DNA of 17,490 nt from Bacillota bacterium (GTDB lineage Bacteria; Bacillota; Clostridia; Christensenellales; SZUA-584): NCBI GenBank assembly GCA_023399095.1, contig JAEWQS010000033.1, forward strand, positions 1 through 17,490. The letters are read 5' to 3'. The position numbers were made by a program, and so were the translations under genes. Below the pieces are notes generated by a model. It made no database searches, had not been told where the DNA came from, and saw only the letters and a program-made list of their open reading frames with translations. This document shows positions 6,329 through 13,985 of this stretch, in pieces (position 1 is the first letter of the stretch; every line of letters starts with the position of its first letter).

Positions 6329-6344
6329 AACTGTCACGTTTGAC

Positions 6345-6929
6345 TTATATAATCGGCGTTGCGGAGAAAAGAATCTTTTTATAGAGACAGAGCTGAGAAA
6401 ACCTATTAATCATGTTGGTTCTATAGGCATTCGTTTCAAATAGGCTTAAGTAAGCGTCTTCATATTGTATATACTTGCCTTTATCAAAAAAGCCCATCAG
6501 GGTATTACAGAAATCAGAGCGCTCATGAAAACAAGGCTCCATGATAATGATCTTTCCGTTGTCTTTGAGCAGTCTGCGAAACTCGGTTAAATATTCCGGT
6601 ATTAAGTCCGTGGGAATATGGTGAAGCACGGATATGATGAGCACATAATCGACAGTCTTATCATGCAATGGTATTTTTGGATCACTAATTGTCGCAAAAT
6701 TATACTCTCGAAAGAGACGGGAGGCATATTCAACTCGTTTTGCATCACAATCGACGCCCAGATATTGATGCGGACGAAACATTTTGCTGTTTGTACCCAC
6801 CCCTGATCCAAACTCAAGAACAAACCTGTTGTTGAATTCGAATTCATTGAGTATTAAAGATTTGATGTAATGCTTTGTAAACCAACTCGGCCGAATAATA
6901 AATCGATATACCGCTGGCATCAGCTCCAT
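6345..6929 (-). CDS. Class I S-adenosylmethionine-dependent methyltransferase (Methyltransf_11/25 type)
   Basis: This 194-residue protein has the Rossmann-type methyltransferase core: motif I V-L-E-F-G-S-G-V-G-T-N at residues 37-47, the acidic ribose-binding end of strand 2 (G-V-D at 58-60), a D-Y-V-L strand followed by V-L-H-H-I-P-T-D (101-108), and a later strand G-K-I-I-I-M-E-P (125-132). The substrate cannot be inferred; small metabolites, lipids and sugars are all used by this family. The N-terminal basic helix and the short C-terminus (with an F-S-Q-L-C-L-Y-K-K segment) are not diagnostic. GGGAGA lies six to seven bases before the ATG and supports this start. It stands alone between the small XRE-associated gene and the DUF2935 gene. 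Confidence 0.8.
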   Translation of the reverse strand: MELMPAVYRFIIRPSWFTKHYIKSLILNEFEFNNRFVLEFGSGVGTNSKMFRPHQYLGVDCDAKRVEYASRLFREYNFATISDPKIPLHDKTVDYVLIISVLHHIPTDLIPEYLTEFRRLLKDNGKIIIMEPCFHERSDFCNTLMGFFDKGKYIQYEDAYLSLFETNAYRTNMINRFSQLCLYKKILFSATPII

Positions 6930-7017
6930 ATTTCATCTCCCGAAAACCATGATTCAACCTTTATTCTTTGCGATGTCAATACGATTATATCTGGAATTAT
7001 ATAGTTTGATAATGAAA

Positions 7018-7065
7018 AAACTTTTTAAAAACTATAAAAGGCCTCTATAAACTACAGAAGCCTTT
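7018..7065 (-). terminator. Intrinsic terminator of the DUF2935 gene (minus strand)
   Basis: AAAGGCCTCT (7037-7046) pairs with AGAAGCCTTT (7056-7065), ten pairs including one G-U. On the minus strand a T-rich tract follows (plus-strand A-rich 7018-7036). Confidence 0.7.
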
Positions 7066-7078
7066 GGGATAGTTTTGG

Positions 7079-7996
7079 TTATCGGCCGTACGAATTAAGC
7101 ACAAAAAGATAGTGATTGGCTTCGCGCAGAACATGGTCGCCAAGAAGCGGAATGATAATAGATTGTATTTTACATTCCAATATTCCTTTTGTTCCATCTG
7201 CTTTAAAATCGCGCAATTCTCTTGTTTTCCGCATGCTCTCGCTGGTGACTCCCGATATGTTCATTGTCTGCTTTGTTGCATTTATGGCCTCAGCAGTTAA
7301 CATGTCAAATTCTTTGCCGAACGTTCTTGCCGTATCAATCAGATCTTCCTCAGTCGGGTCGAGAAGGCCGGCGATGAATTTGGCGTGCTCCGCCATGATT
7401 CGGTTCCAAAAGACTTCTTGGTTAATAAGCTCCTCTGAGCGCATGATGTTTTCTCCGCGCAAAAGCGCAGCCAGCAGCTGCATGAAAAGCTTCGCTTCCC
7501 GAAGAATATGGTCTATCAACAGCGGGTAATTGAGTGTAAAAAGCCTGCATGCACGCACATTCGCGAGCAGCTTTTCTTTAAACCGTGCAAGCGCCGCCGT
7601 TAATTGATATGCGTCTCGATTTAGCATCTCCACCTCTTCTGTAAGCCCCATAGGCACTCCGCCACCTGATGGCATCAGCATTTCTTCCTGTCTGGTAATC
7701 GCGGAATCGATCGGAACGCCGGTGTAAAACTTCGTGAGACGTTCCGCTTCCATTGTATACGGTGTGACAATTTGCTGCGATTGCAGCGCCGCGTTGCTCA
7801 CACTGCCGTTCGCCAGCTCTACGGCATCCTCCAGCAGCTCTTCAAAGCCCATTGCTAGCGAAGCCGCTTCGGCACCCAGGCCGCTGTCTCTTGGAGTGAA
7901 GCCCAGCTGTAAAAAAAGTGAATGCTCTTTCATAATTCTCAGAAAGAACAGATTTAAGTCTATTGACATCGTGATAAATTCTCTATTTGTAAGCAT
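7079..7996 (-). CDS. DUF2935 family protein, two helical repeats with conserved His/Glu pairs
   Basis: This 305-residue all-helical protein is a DUF2935 member. It is built of two similar halves. Each begins with a helix carrying R-I-M-x-E-H-x-x-F-x (E24-H25 and E203-H204) and each later has P-L-L-x-D-H-x-L-R-E-A (H163/E167 and H288/E292). Four-helix bundles with E-H and H-x3-E pairs often bind metal ions, so a diiron or similar site is a reasonable guess, but the biochemical role of the family is not known to me. There is no signal peptide. A perfect AGGAGGTG five bases before the ATG fixes the start. It is a single gene with its own terminator; upstream lies the hairpin-rich intergenic region. 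Confidence 0.85.
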   Translation of the reverse strand: MLTNREFITMSIDLNLFFLRIMKEHSLFLQLGFTPRDSGLGAEAASLAMGFEELLEDAVELANGSVSNAALQSQQIVTPYTMEAERLTKFYTGVPIDSAITRQEEMLMPSGGGVPMGLTEEVEMLNRDAYQLTAALARFKEKLLANVRACRLFTLNYPLLIDHILREAKLFMQLLAALLRGENIMRSEELINQEVFWNRIMAEHAKFIAGLLDPTEEDLIDTARTFGKEFDMLTAEAINATKQTMNISGVTSESMRKTRELRDFKADGTKGILECKIQSIIIPLLGDHVLREANHYLFVLNSYGR

Positions 7997-8070
7997 TTTT
8001 TCACCTCCTATGTATATAAATATATGTTTGTGTCATATGTATTGTTCTTTGCGGATTAGGTTTGCCAAGC

Positions 8071-8090
8071 GGGACGGTCGAGACCGTCCC
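8071..8090. repeat. REP-like palindrome
   Basis: GGGACGGTC (8071-8079) and GACCGTCCC (8082-8090) are perfect inverted copies with a GA loop. It is not followed by a T run, so it does not look like a terminator. It resembles short palindromes dispersed between genes in many Clostridia. Confidence 0.65.
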
Positions 8091-8130
8091 TTACAAATTG
8101 ACGCGATGTTGATGCATCATAATAATATAG

Positions 8131-8170
8131 GGAATGGGCGCCTGTGCCCCGAATGGGGTGCGACCGTTCC
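8131..8170. repeat. REP-like hairpin
   Basis: GGAATGGGCGC (8131-8141) pairs imperfectly with GCGACCGTTCC (8160-8170), and an inner CCCC/GGGG stem (8147-8150, 8155-8158) caps it with a GAAT loop. Confidence 0.55.
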
Positions 8171-8186
8171 GTGACGTCATATAATA

Positions 8187-8274
8187 GACTCTTCAGTCGC
8201 TTTGCGCGTCAGAATGACAAATAGTATATCGAGCAGATTACAGCTTGCTGTCACTCCGAGCTTGTCGAAGAGTC
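8187..8274. repeat. Imperfect inverted repeat with GACTCTTC ends
   Basis: GACTCTTC (8187-8194) is the inverse of GAAGAGTC (8267-8274), and AGAATGACA (8211-8219) corresponds to TGTCACTCC (8249-8257) with changes. The GACTCTTC...AGAATGACA type of sequence is a common dispersed intergenic repeat in bacterial genomes. The middle (8220-8248) shows no gene. Confidence 0.55.
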
Positions 8275-8295
8275 CTATGCTTTAAACAATTCTGA

Positions 8296-8373
8296 AAATG
8301 CCGTGAGGCATTTATTATGGGCTTCCAAAGGGGCTGGCCCCTTTGGCGGGAGTATGAGGGCAGAGCCCTCATA
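8296..8373. repeat. Composite of three tandem perfect hairpins
   Basis: Three perfect inverted repeats follow each other: AAATGCC/GGCATTT (8296-8302, 8307-8313), CCAAAGGGGC/GCCCCTTTGG (8325-8334, 8337-8346) and TATGAGGGC/GCCCTCATA (8353-8361, 8365-8373). None is followed by a T run. The regular arrangement suggests one dispersed repeat element. Confidence 0.65.
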
Positions 8374-8402
8374 AATAAGAAACCTCACCCCAAAACCGCA
8401 AC

Positions 8403-8433
8403 AAAAAAAGCCCGAAGGCAAACACCCTCGGGC
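8403..8433 (-). terminator. Intrinsic terminator of the rnf-maf operon
   Basis: GCCCGA (8410-8415) pairs with TCGGGC (8428-8433), with further inner G-C pairs. On the minus strand seven T follow (plus-strand A run 8403-8409). It lies 12 bases after the maf stop. Confidence 0.85.
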
Positions 8434-8445
8434 ATCGTATCGAAT

Positions 8446-9012
8446 CTATAGTTCTTTGAGCATGTTGTAGAGCATGTTGAGCGGCAATCCCATCACATTG
8501 AAATAATCGCCGCGTATGCCGACGATATACTTACCGCAATAGCCTTGTATGCCGTACGCGCCCGCCTTATCCATCGGCTCGCCCGTGCCGATATACTCGC
8601 GAATCTCGTCGCCAGAGAGCTTTGCGAACTCGACATGTGTCATGTTCACATTCGCGTTCACGTGACCGTCTGAAACCACCGCCACGCCTGTGTATACGCG
8701 ATGCTCACGACCCGATAGAAGACGCAGCATATCTGCCGCTTCGGCTTCGTCTGCGGGCTTGCCAAGCACACGATCATCGACCGCGACCAACGTGTCAGCG
8801 CCGATCACCAGCGCATCGGGATACTGCTTCGCGATATCCGCCGCCTTGTCCGCTGCGAGCTGTTTCACCTGATCGTCAGGTACACCCGTTGCCACTTCGT
8901 CGATGCCGCTCGGAATCACGTCGAATTCGCTGATGATGTACGAGAGCAGCTCCTTGCGTCTTGGAGACGCAGATGCGAGTATCACACGTTGTCCGGCGGA
9001 TATCATGCTCAT
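8446..9012 (-). CDS. maf: Maf family nucleoside triphosphate pyrophosphatase
   Basis: This 188-residue protein is a complete Maf/YhdE-type enzyme, which hydrolyses non-canonical or modified nucleoside triphosphates (dTTP/UTP or modified pyrimidines) to monophosphate and pyrophosphate. Signatures are L-A-S-A-S-P-R-R at 12-19, G-A-D-T at 71-74, G-K-P at 84-86, and G-E-P-M-D-K-A-G-A-Y-G-I-Q-G near 144-157, which hold the substrate and metal residues. The ATG at 9012 sits one base after the rnfB stop (TGATATG), so translation is probably coupled to rnfB; an alternative ATG two codons on is possible. There is no strong ribosome binding site of its own. It is the last gene of the rnf operon and is followed by a strong terminator. 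Confidence 0.93.
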   Translation of the reverse strand: MSMISAGQRVILASASPRRKELLSYIISEFDVIPSGIDEVATGVPDDQVKQLAADKAADIAKQYPDALVIGADTLVAVDDRVLGKPADEAEAADMLRLLSGREHRVYTGVAVVSDGHVNANVNMTHVEFAKLSGDEIREYIGTGEPMDKAGAYGIQGYCGKYIVGIRGDYFNVMGLPLNMLYNMLKEL

Positions 9013-9013
9013 A

Positions 9014-9844
9014 TCAGTTGTTCACCACTTTACATGCGTTATCGAGCTTGTCGTTCATTGCGATGGTGCCCTTGGGGCATACCTGTACACAAGTGCCGCA
9101 GCCCGTGCATTTGTCGTAATCGATGACAGGCAGGTTGTCCTTCATCACAATCGCGTTTTCAGGACACTTTTTGGCACAGATACTGCACGCGATACAGCCC
9201 GCTTTGCAGTTAACCGTCACCGCCTTGCCCTTTTCGGTCGTGCGGCAGCTGATATACACGTTGCGGTTTTGCGGCATCACCTTGATGACGTCCTTGGGGC
9301 ACGCCTCGGTGCATTTGCCGCAACCCGTGCATATGTTTTCATCCACAGCCGCAATGCCTTTATCGCTTAGGTATATCGCGCCGAACGGACATACCTTGCC
9401 GCAGGTTAACAGACCCACGCAGCCAAACGCGCACGATTTCGGGCCGCCTGCCAGCATTGCCGCCGCGCGGCAATCGGACACGCCGGAGTAGACGTACTGC
9501 GATACACAGTTTTCACTGTCGCCGCGGCACAGCACACGCGCCACCATTTTCTCGCCAGCCTCGGCTTCCACGCCCAGTACCTCAGCAATCGCACTTAAGT
9601 TATCGCAGGAGAGAACGCTGCACTGGTTCACCTGCGCGTTGCCTTCGCAAAGCGCCTTGGCAAGGCCGTCACAGCCGGGGAAACCGCAGCCGCCGCAATT
9701 GGCGCCCGGCAGCAGCTCGCGTACTTTTTCGATATTCGGATCGACCTTCACCGCCAGAAGTTTGGACGCAATCGCTAGGCCTAAGCCCAGTAGCAGTCCC
9801 AAACCGCCCAGTGCGACGACAGGCCAGATGATTTCATTAAACAT
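9014..9844 (-). CDS. rnfB: Rnf electron transport complex subunit B (iron-sulfur ferredoxin-type subunit)
   Basis: RnfB receives electrons from reduced ferredoxin and passes them into the membrane complex. This 276-residue protein starts with a membrane helix (about 5-30), then the [4Fe-4S] domain with Cys50, 53, 58 and 75. Downstream are four further cysteine clusters: Cys138/142/148/152 (C-x3-C-x5-C-x3-C), Cys172/175/178/182, Cys217/220/223/227 and Cys246/249/252/256. This multi-cluster form is typical of Clostridia-type RnfB and is longer than the proteobacterial subunit. GGAGGT lies before the ATG at 9844. It follows rnfA by 15 bases, and maf starts one base after its stop codon. No ligand Cys appears to be missing. 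Confidence 0.96.
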   Translation of the reverse strand: MFNEIIWPVVALGGLGLLLGLGLAIASKLLAVKVDPNIEKVRELLPGANCGGCGFPGCDGLAKALCEGNAQVNQCSVLSCDNLSAIAEVLGVEAEAGEKMVARVLCRGDSENCVSQYVYSGVSDCRAAAMLAGGPKSCAFGCVGLLTCGKVCPFGAIYLSDKGIAAVDENICTGCGKCTEACPKDVIKVMPQNRNVYISCRTTEKGKAVTVNCKAGCIACSICAKKCPENAIVMKDNLPVIDYDKCTGCGTCVQVCPKGTIAMNDKLDNACKVVNN

Positions 9845-9859
9845 AATGTTTGACCTCCG

Positions 9860-10444
9860 TTAAACGAGCCCTTGGAATCCAAGGAAAGCGATCGCCATCA
9901 GCCCCGCAGATATCAGAGCGATGGGGAAGCCCTTCAAAGGCTCAGGGATATTGGCCAGCTCCAGCCTCTCGCGGATGCCCGCGAAAAGCACGATGGCCAG
10001 TGTAAAGCCGAGCGCGCCGCCGATGCCGTTGACCAGCGTCTGCAGCAGGTTGTAATTCTCGGTGATGTTGAGTATCGCCACACCCAGCACCGCGCAGTTC
10101 GTGGTGATGAGCGGCAGATACACGCCCAGCGCCTGATACAGCGAGGGCACCAGCTTTTGCAGCGCCATCTCGACAAGCTGTACCAGCGCCGCTATCACGA
10201 GTATGAACGCGATTGTTTGAAGATATTCAATCTCAAGCGGCACAAGTATGAAATACTGCACGAGATACGATATCACCGAAGCGAGCGCCATGACGAACGT
10301 GACCGCGAAGCCCATGCCCAGCGCCGTTTCCACCTTCTTGGACACGCCGAGGAACGGGCAGATGCCAAGGAACTTCGAGAGAACGAAGTTGTTGACGAGT
10401 ATCGAGCTTAAAAGCAGCAGCAGTATGCCAGAAAAACCTTCCAT
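9860..10444 (-). CDS. rnfA: Rnf electron transport complex subunit A
   Basis: This 194-residue integral membrane protein has about six hydrophobic helices. RnfA and RnfE are homologous and inserted in opposite orientations; in the related Nqr and Rnf structures they share a [2Fe-2S] cluster in the membrane. The ligand-type Cys are at L-G-I-C-P-F (Cys29) and T-T-N-C-A-V-L-G (Cys117). The length matches the family (about 190-200). The ATG at 10444 starts three bases after the rnfE stop, with an AAAGGGG-like site inside the end of rnfE, so the two are translated in close coupling. Confidence 0.95.
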   Translation of the reverse strand: MEGFSGILLLLLSSILVNNFVLSKFLGICPFLGVSKKVETALGMGFAVTFVMALASVISYLVQYFILVPLEIEYLQTIAFILVIAALVQLVEMALQKLVPSLYQALGVYLPLITTNCAVLGVAILNITENYNLLQTLVNGIGGALGFTLAIVLFAGIRERLELANIPEPLKGFPIALISAGLMAIAFLGFQGLV

Positions 10445-10447
10445 TCG

Positions 10448-11068
10448 TTAACGCGCCCCTTTCTTTTTTCTTTTCATGCCGATGTAGTTAATGAGACCCA
10501 GCAGCAACCCGAGAGTGATAAATCCGCCCGGCGCACCGATCATGATAAGCGCAGGCTGGAAGCTCTCCCCGAACAGCGGCATGCCGAAGAACTTGCCGTC
10601 GCCGAGAATCTCGCGGATGGACGCGATGATGAACAGTGCACCTGTAAACCCGAGTCCCATGCCTATGCCGTCCAACAGCGAGGCACCCACGCCGTTCTTG
10701 GACGCGAACGATTCGGCTCTCGCGAGTATGATGCAGTTAACAACGATCAGCGGGATGAAAAGCCCCAGTGATTTGTCAAGCGCCGGCACATAGGCCTTGA
10801 GCAGCAGCTGCACGACCGTCACAAACGACGCGATGATCACGACGAAAGCTGGGATACGCACCTTGGATGGTATAAAATTTCTCAGCAGAGATATCACGAC
10901 GTTGGAACCCACGAGCACGAACGTGGCCGCAAGACCCATGCCGATGCCGTTAAACGCCGCCGTGGTGACAGCGAGCGTGGGGCACATACCCAGCACAAGC
11001 CGGAACGTCGGATTCTCTGTAAACATGCCGTTTTTCAGTATGGCCATTGGCTTCACTTTGTTTTTCAT
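10448..11068 (-). CDS. rnfE: Rnf electron transport complex subunit E
   Basis: This 206-residue polytopic membrane protein is the partner of RnfA. It has about six hydrophobic helices, the Cys29 motif L-G-M-C-P-T-L-A-V and the Cys112 motif V-V-N-C-I-I-L, mirroring those of RnfA and fitting shared iron-sulfur cluster binding. The C-terminus is strongly basic (M-K-R-K-K-K-G-A-R), which suggests a cytoplasmic end. The ATG overlaps the rnfG stop codon by four bases (ATGA), and GGAGGTG lies inside the end of rnfG. Confidence 0.95.
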   Translation of the reverse strand: MKNKVKPMAILKNGMFTENPTFRLVLGMCPTLAVTTAAFNGIGMGLAATFVLVGSNVVISLLRNFIPSKVRIPAFVVIIASFVTVVQLLLKAYVPALDKSLGLFIPLIVVNCIILARAESFASKNGVGASLLDGIGMGLGFTGALFIIASIREILGDGKFFGMPLFGESFQPALIMIGAPGGFITLGLLLGLINYIGMKRKKKGAR

Positions 11069-11640
11069 TGCGCACCTCCCGCCATCTGTTGGTAAAACGC
11101 GGTCACCATGTTCACGGCATCTGTGATACCGTTGGACGTGATCGTTGCGCTTGTGATGGCCTGAATATCGTAATCGCTTGACGGCGCAGATTTCACGACG
11201 CCCAGCGGTTGGTCATACGGCTTGCCTGTATACTGTGACTGGAACTTGGGCTCAGTTGCTTTCGCACCAAGACCCGGCGTTTCGTTGTGACTGCCGAGCT
11301 TGACACCCTTGATAGTGCCGTCCGCACCCACGCCGATTGTCAGGTTGAGTCCGGCGTTGAAAGCCTTGGTGACCACCGCCGCCGTGATGCCGATGTTGTT
11401 TCCCTGCGCATCCAGTGCTTTGTAAACGCCGGTGATGATCGCGTATTCCTCGGGAATCTGCACATCCAGCTCCTCAAAGCTCACCGCTTCCGGGAACACG
11501 GCTTGCCGTGCCTCGGTGGCTTCCTTCAAAGTCTGCGCGGCGATGGGGTCTTTGGTCACGCCGTTGACGACTCCCAGTATGATACCCGCAATAATCGTGA
11601 TGATCAGCAGCTTAATTGTGATGACAACAATGTTTTTCAT
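11065..11640 (-). CDS. rnfG: Rnf electron transport complex subunit G (covalent flavoprotein)
   Basis: This 191-residue protein has one N-terminal membrane helix (about 5-27) and an FMN-binding domain on the outer face. In the family FMN is attached by ApbE through a phosphodiester bond to Thr in a S/T-G-A-T motif. Here the sequence is T-S-A-T-I-T at 163-168, with Thr166 the likely site and Ser in place of Gly. The conserved N-E-T-P-G-L-G-A segment is at 119-126. No apbE gene is in the window. The start at 11640 is chosen because it gives the membrane helix directly and overlaps the rnfD stop by four bases (ATGA); a longer frame would run far into rnfD. Confidence 0.95.
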   Translation of the reverse strand: MKNIVVITIKLLIITIIAGIILGVVNGVTKDPIAAQTLKEATEARQAVFPEAVSFEELDVQIPEEYAIITGVYKALDAQGNNIGITAAVVTKAFNAGLNLTIGVGADGTIKGVKLGSHNETPGLGAKATEPKFQSQYTGKPYDQPLGVVKSAPSSDYDIQAITSATITSNGITDAVNMVTAFYQQMAGGAQ

Positions 11641-12572
11641 TTCACAACACCTCCAAACCGCTTGGGAAGGAACGCTCTGTCGATCAGCGGCACCACAAGG
11701 TTCATGAGCAGTATCGAATATGACACGCCTTCGGGATAGCCGCCCCACAGGCGTATGACGCTGGTCAGAATGCCGCAGCCCGCTGCAAATACCATCTTAC
11801 CGTTGACGCTCATCGGCGAGGTTGTGTAGTCTGTCGCCATGAAGAATGCGCCGAGCATCAGGCCGCCGCCGAGTATGTGGTATAGCGCGTCGCCCGTGAA
11901 CATCCCCTGCGGGCCTGCAACCCATGTAAGCAACGCCACCGTGCCGATGTAAACCATGGGGATGCGCGGGTCGATCACGCGCCGGGCAATCAGGTAAAGA
12001 CCGCCGAGAATCAGCGCGATCGCGCTGGTTTCACCGATACAGCCGCCGATGTTGCCAAGGAACATGTCAGAATACGAGCTCAGCTCTCCGCCCAGCTTAA
12101 GCGCAGCCAGAGGCGTTGCAGAGGATACTGCGTCGGCACCCGGAATCGTCCATGTCGTCATGGCTGTCGGCCAGGACACTAGCAGGAACGCACGTGCAGC
12201 CAGCGCGGGGTTTATAAAATTGTGCCCGAGGCCGCCAAAGCACTGCTTGACAATCGCAATGGCGAACACCGAGCCCAATATGGGAATCCAGAGCGGCACG
12301 GCGGGCGGCAGATTGAGCGCGAGCAACAAGCCTGTGAGAGCCGCGCTTCCGTCACTCACCGTGATTCTTTTATTCATGAGCTTTTGCAGCAGTGCTTCGG
12401 TGAGCATGGCCGCCGCCACGCAGGAAAGCACCACCCAAAGCGCATTCAGACCGAAGATATAGACGCCGAAAGCCGTTGCGGGCAGCAGCGCTATGATCAC
12501 GTCGCGCATGATACGAGCCGTCGATTCGCTGGAGCGCACATGCGGCGACGAGGACATAATATACTGGTCCAT
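11637..12572 (-). CDS. rnfD: Rnf electron transport complex subunit D (membrane flavoprotein)
   Basis: This 311-residue polytopic protein of the NqrB/RnfD family has about ten hydrophobic segments and belongs to the ion-translocating core. It carries a covalent FMN: the attachment motif appears as V-S-S-A-T-P-L with Thr153 as the likely site. Other family features are G-H-N-F-I-N-P-A-L-A-A-R (116-127) and D-Y-T-T-S-P near the last third. The ATG at 12572 is preferred over a TTG four codons upstream because GGAGGTG (12576-12582) ends only three bases before the ATG and overlaps the TTG. rnfG overlaps its stop codon. Confidence 0.95.
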   Translation of the reverse strand: MDQYIMSSSPHVRSSESTARIMRDVIIALLPATAFGVYIFGLNALWVVLSCVAAAMLTEALLQKLMNKRITVSDGSAALTGLLLALNLPPAVPLWIPILGSVFAIAIVKQCFGGLGHNFINPALAARAFLLVSWPTAMTTWTIPGADAVSSATPLAALKLGGELSSYSDMFLGNIGGCIGETSAIALILGGLYLIARRVIDPRIPMVYIGTVALLTWVAGPQGMFTGDALYHILGGGLMLGAFFMATDYTTSPMSVNGKMVFAAGCGILTSVIRLWGGYPEGVSYSILLMNLVVPLIDRAFLPKRFGGVVK

Positions 12573-12611
12573 ACACACCTCCAAAATAAGATAAAAATAT
12601 TAGTTCGTCGA

Positions 12612-13946
12612 TTATTTCGCTTTTTTACGTTTTTGCAAGACCTGCGATTTCGCAAGACGCATTTCCTGCACGAGATGACGGTTCGCCGGGCATACATATG
12701 CGCAGCTGCCGCATTCGATGCAGTCGAGTACGTGGTTTTTCTCAGCGTCTTCAAACCGCTCGTGCTGAGAATAATCGCTCAGCAGATAAGGCAGCAGCCC
12801 CATGGGGCACACATACACGCATTTGCCGCAGCGTATGCACGAAGATTCTTCCGCGCTGCGCACCATGCCGGTATCAAGCGCCAGCAGACCCGATGTGCCC
12901 TTCATCACCGGCGCGTCCAGGCTGTGTTGCGTGATGCCCATCATCGGGCCGCCCGCAATCAGCTTTTCGATTTTGCCGGAAAGGCCGCCCACGAAGCCGA
13001 TTACGTGTGATATTGGTGTGCCGAGGCGCACAAGCAGGTTTGACGGGTTATTGACGCTGCCCGTCACGGTGACCACGCGCTCAAAGAGCGGCAGACCTTT
13101 TTCAATCGCGAGGCAGATCTGATACACAGAGCCTGCGTTGACAACCACAGCGCCCACATCCATCGGCAGGCCGCCGGACGGTATCTGGCGCTTGGTGACC
13201 GCGTAGATGAGCTGTTTTTCAGCACCCTGCGGGTATTTGACGCACATTGTGACCACATCGATATTCTTACCCTGCGCCGCCTTGGACACAGCGGCAATTG
13301 CGTCGCGCTTGTTATCCTCGATGGCAATGTATGCATTTTTGACGCCCAGTACCTTCATCACGGCTTCGAGGCCGCGTACCACTTCGTCCGGATGCTCAAG
13401 CATAACTCGGTGGTCGGCAGTCAGGTACGGTTCGCACTCCGCGCCGTTGACAATCAACGTATCGATCTTCTTTTCCGGCGGCGGCGAGAGCTTCACGTGC
13501 GTGGGGAAAGCAGCGCCGCCCATGCCCACGATTCCCGCGTTCTTAATGATATCAACGATCTCTTTGGGCGACAGATCTGCAAGCTTTCCGGGGCTTTTGA
13601 TGCCCGGATACAGCCTGTCCTCAAAATCGTTCTCAATGACGATGGACATGCCGGGTCGACCGGATATATGCGGACGCGGTTCAATCGCTTTGACTGTGCC
13701 CGATACGCTCGAAAAGCACGGCACGCTTACATAACCGCTTGCATCGGCAATCATCTGACCCATATCTACCTTGTCACCCACTTTAACCACAGGAGTGGAA
13801 GGGGCGCCGATATGTTGTGAAAGCGGCAGTATAATTTCCTCAGGGACACTGCATTTTTCTACTGCACTTTTTTCGGATAGATACTTGCCGTGATGGATCG
13901 CCTTAAGAGGATGAATGCCGCCCTTAAATGTCAATTTGCTAGCCAT
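12612..13946 (-). CDS. rnfC: Rnf electron transport complex subunit C (NADH-binding)
   Basis: RnfC is the peripheral cytoplasmic subunit that exchanges electrons with NAD+/NADH. This 444-residue protein shows, in order, an N-terminal barrel-sandwich domain (about 5-95), a Complex I 51-kDa-like FMN/NADH domain with G-M-G-G-A-A-F-P-T (141-149) and N-G-A-E-C-E-P-Y (167-174), an SLBB-type region (about 255-335), and two [4Fe-4S] motifs: Cys370, 373, 376, 380 and Cys409, 412, 415, 419. The C-terminus is a short basic tail (K-R-K-K-A-K) and lacks the long repeat extension of E. coli RsxC. AAGGAG precedes the ATG. It is the first gene of the operon; rnfD begins 39 bases later. Confidence 0.96.
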   Translation of the reverse strand: MASKLTFKGGIHPLKAIHHGKYLSEKSAVEKCSVPEEIILPLSQHIGAPSTPVVKVGDKVDMGQMIADASGYVSVPCFSSVSGTVKAIEPRPHISGRPGMSIVIENDFEDRLYPGIKSPGKLADLSPKEIVDIIKNAGIVGMGGAAFPTHVKLSPPPEKKIDTLIVNGAECEPYLTADHRVMLEHPDEVVRGLEAVMKVLGVKNAYIAIEDNKRDAIAAVSKAAQGKNIDVVTMCVKYPQGAEKQLIYAVTKRQIPSGGLPMDVGAVVVNAGSVYQICLAIEKGLPLFERVVTVTGSVNNPSNLLVRLGTPISHVIGFVGGLSGKIEKLIAGGPMMGITQHSLDAPVMKGTSGLLALDTGMVRSAEESSCIRCGKCVYVCPMGLLPYLLSDYSQHERFEDAEKNHVLDCIECGSCAYVCPANRHLVQEMRLAKSQVLQKRKKAK

Positions 13947-13985
13947 ACGGTCTCCTTAAAAATATATATTTAATCCCAAGCAGTT

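Noticed and set aside
5218..6340. Intact insertion sequence or prophage
   Set aside because: No transposase, integrase, terminal inverted repeats or target-site duplications were found; only the XRE/small-protein pair hints at a mobile origin.
8071..8373. CRISPR array
   Set aside because: The repeats are different palindromes, not equal direct repeats with regular unique spacers, and no cas gene is present.
11641..11748. Longer rnfG start at 11748
   Set aside because: It would overlap rnfD by more than 100 bases and put a charged segment before the membrane helix; ATGA overlap at 11637-11640 is the normal arrangement.
12222..13010. Plus-strand open frame (262 codons) opposite rnfD/rnfC
   Set aside because: It is antisense to two well-supported rnf genes and spans their junction; its composition (many His, Arg and Ala) is a shadow pattern.
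8446..13946. Nqr (Na+-translocating NADH:quinone reductase) instead of Rnf
   Set aside because: The gene order C-D-G-E-A-B, the polyferredoxin RnfB and the iron-sulfur RnfC are Rnf features; there is no NqrF or NqrA.
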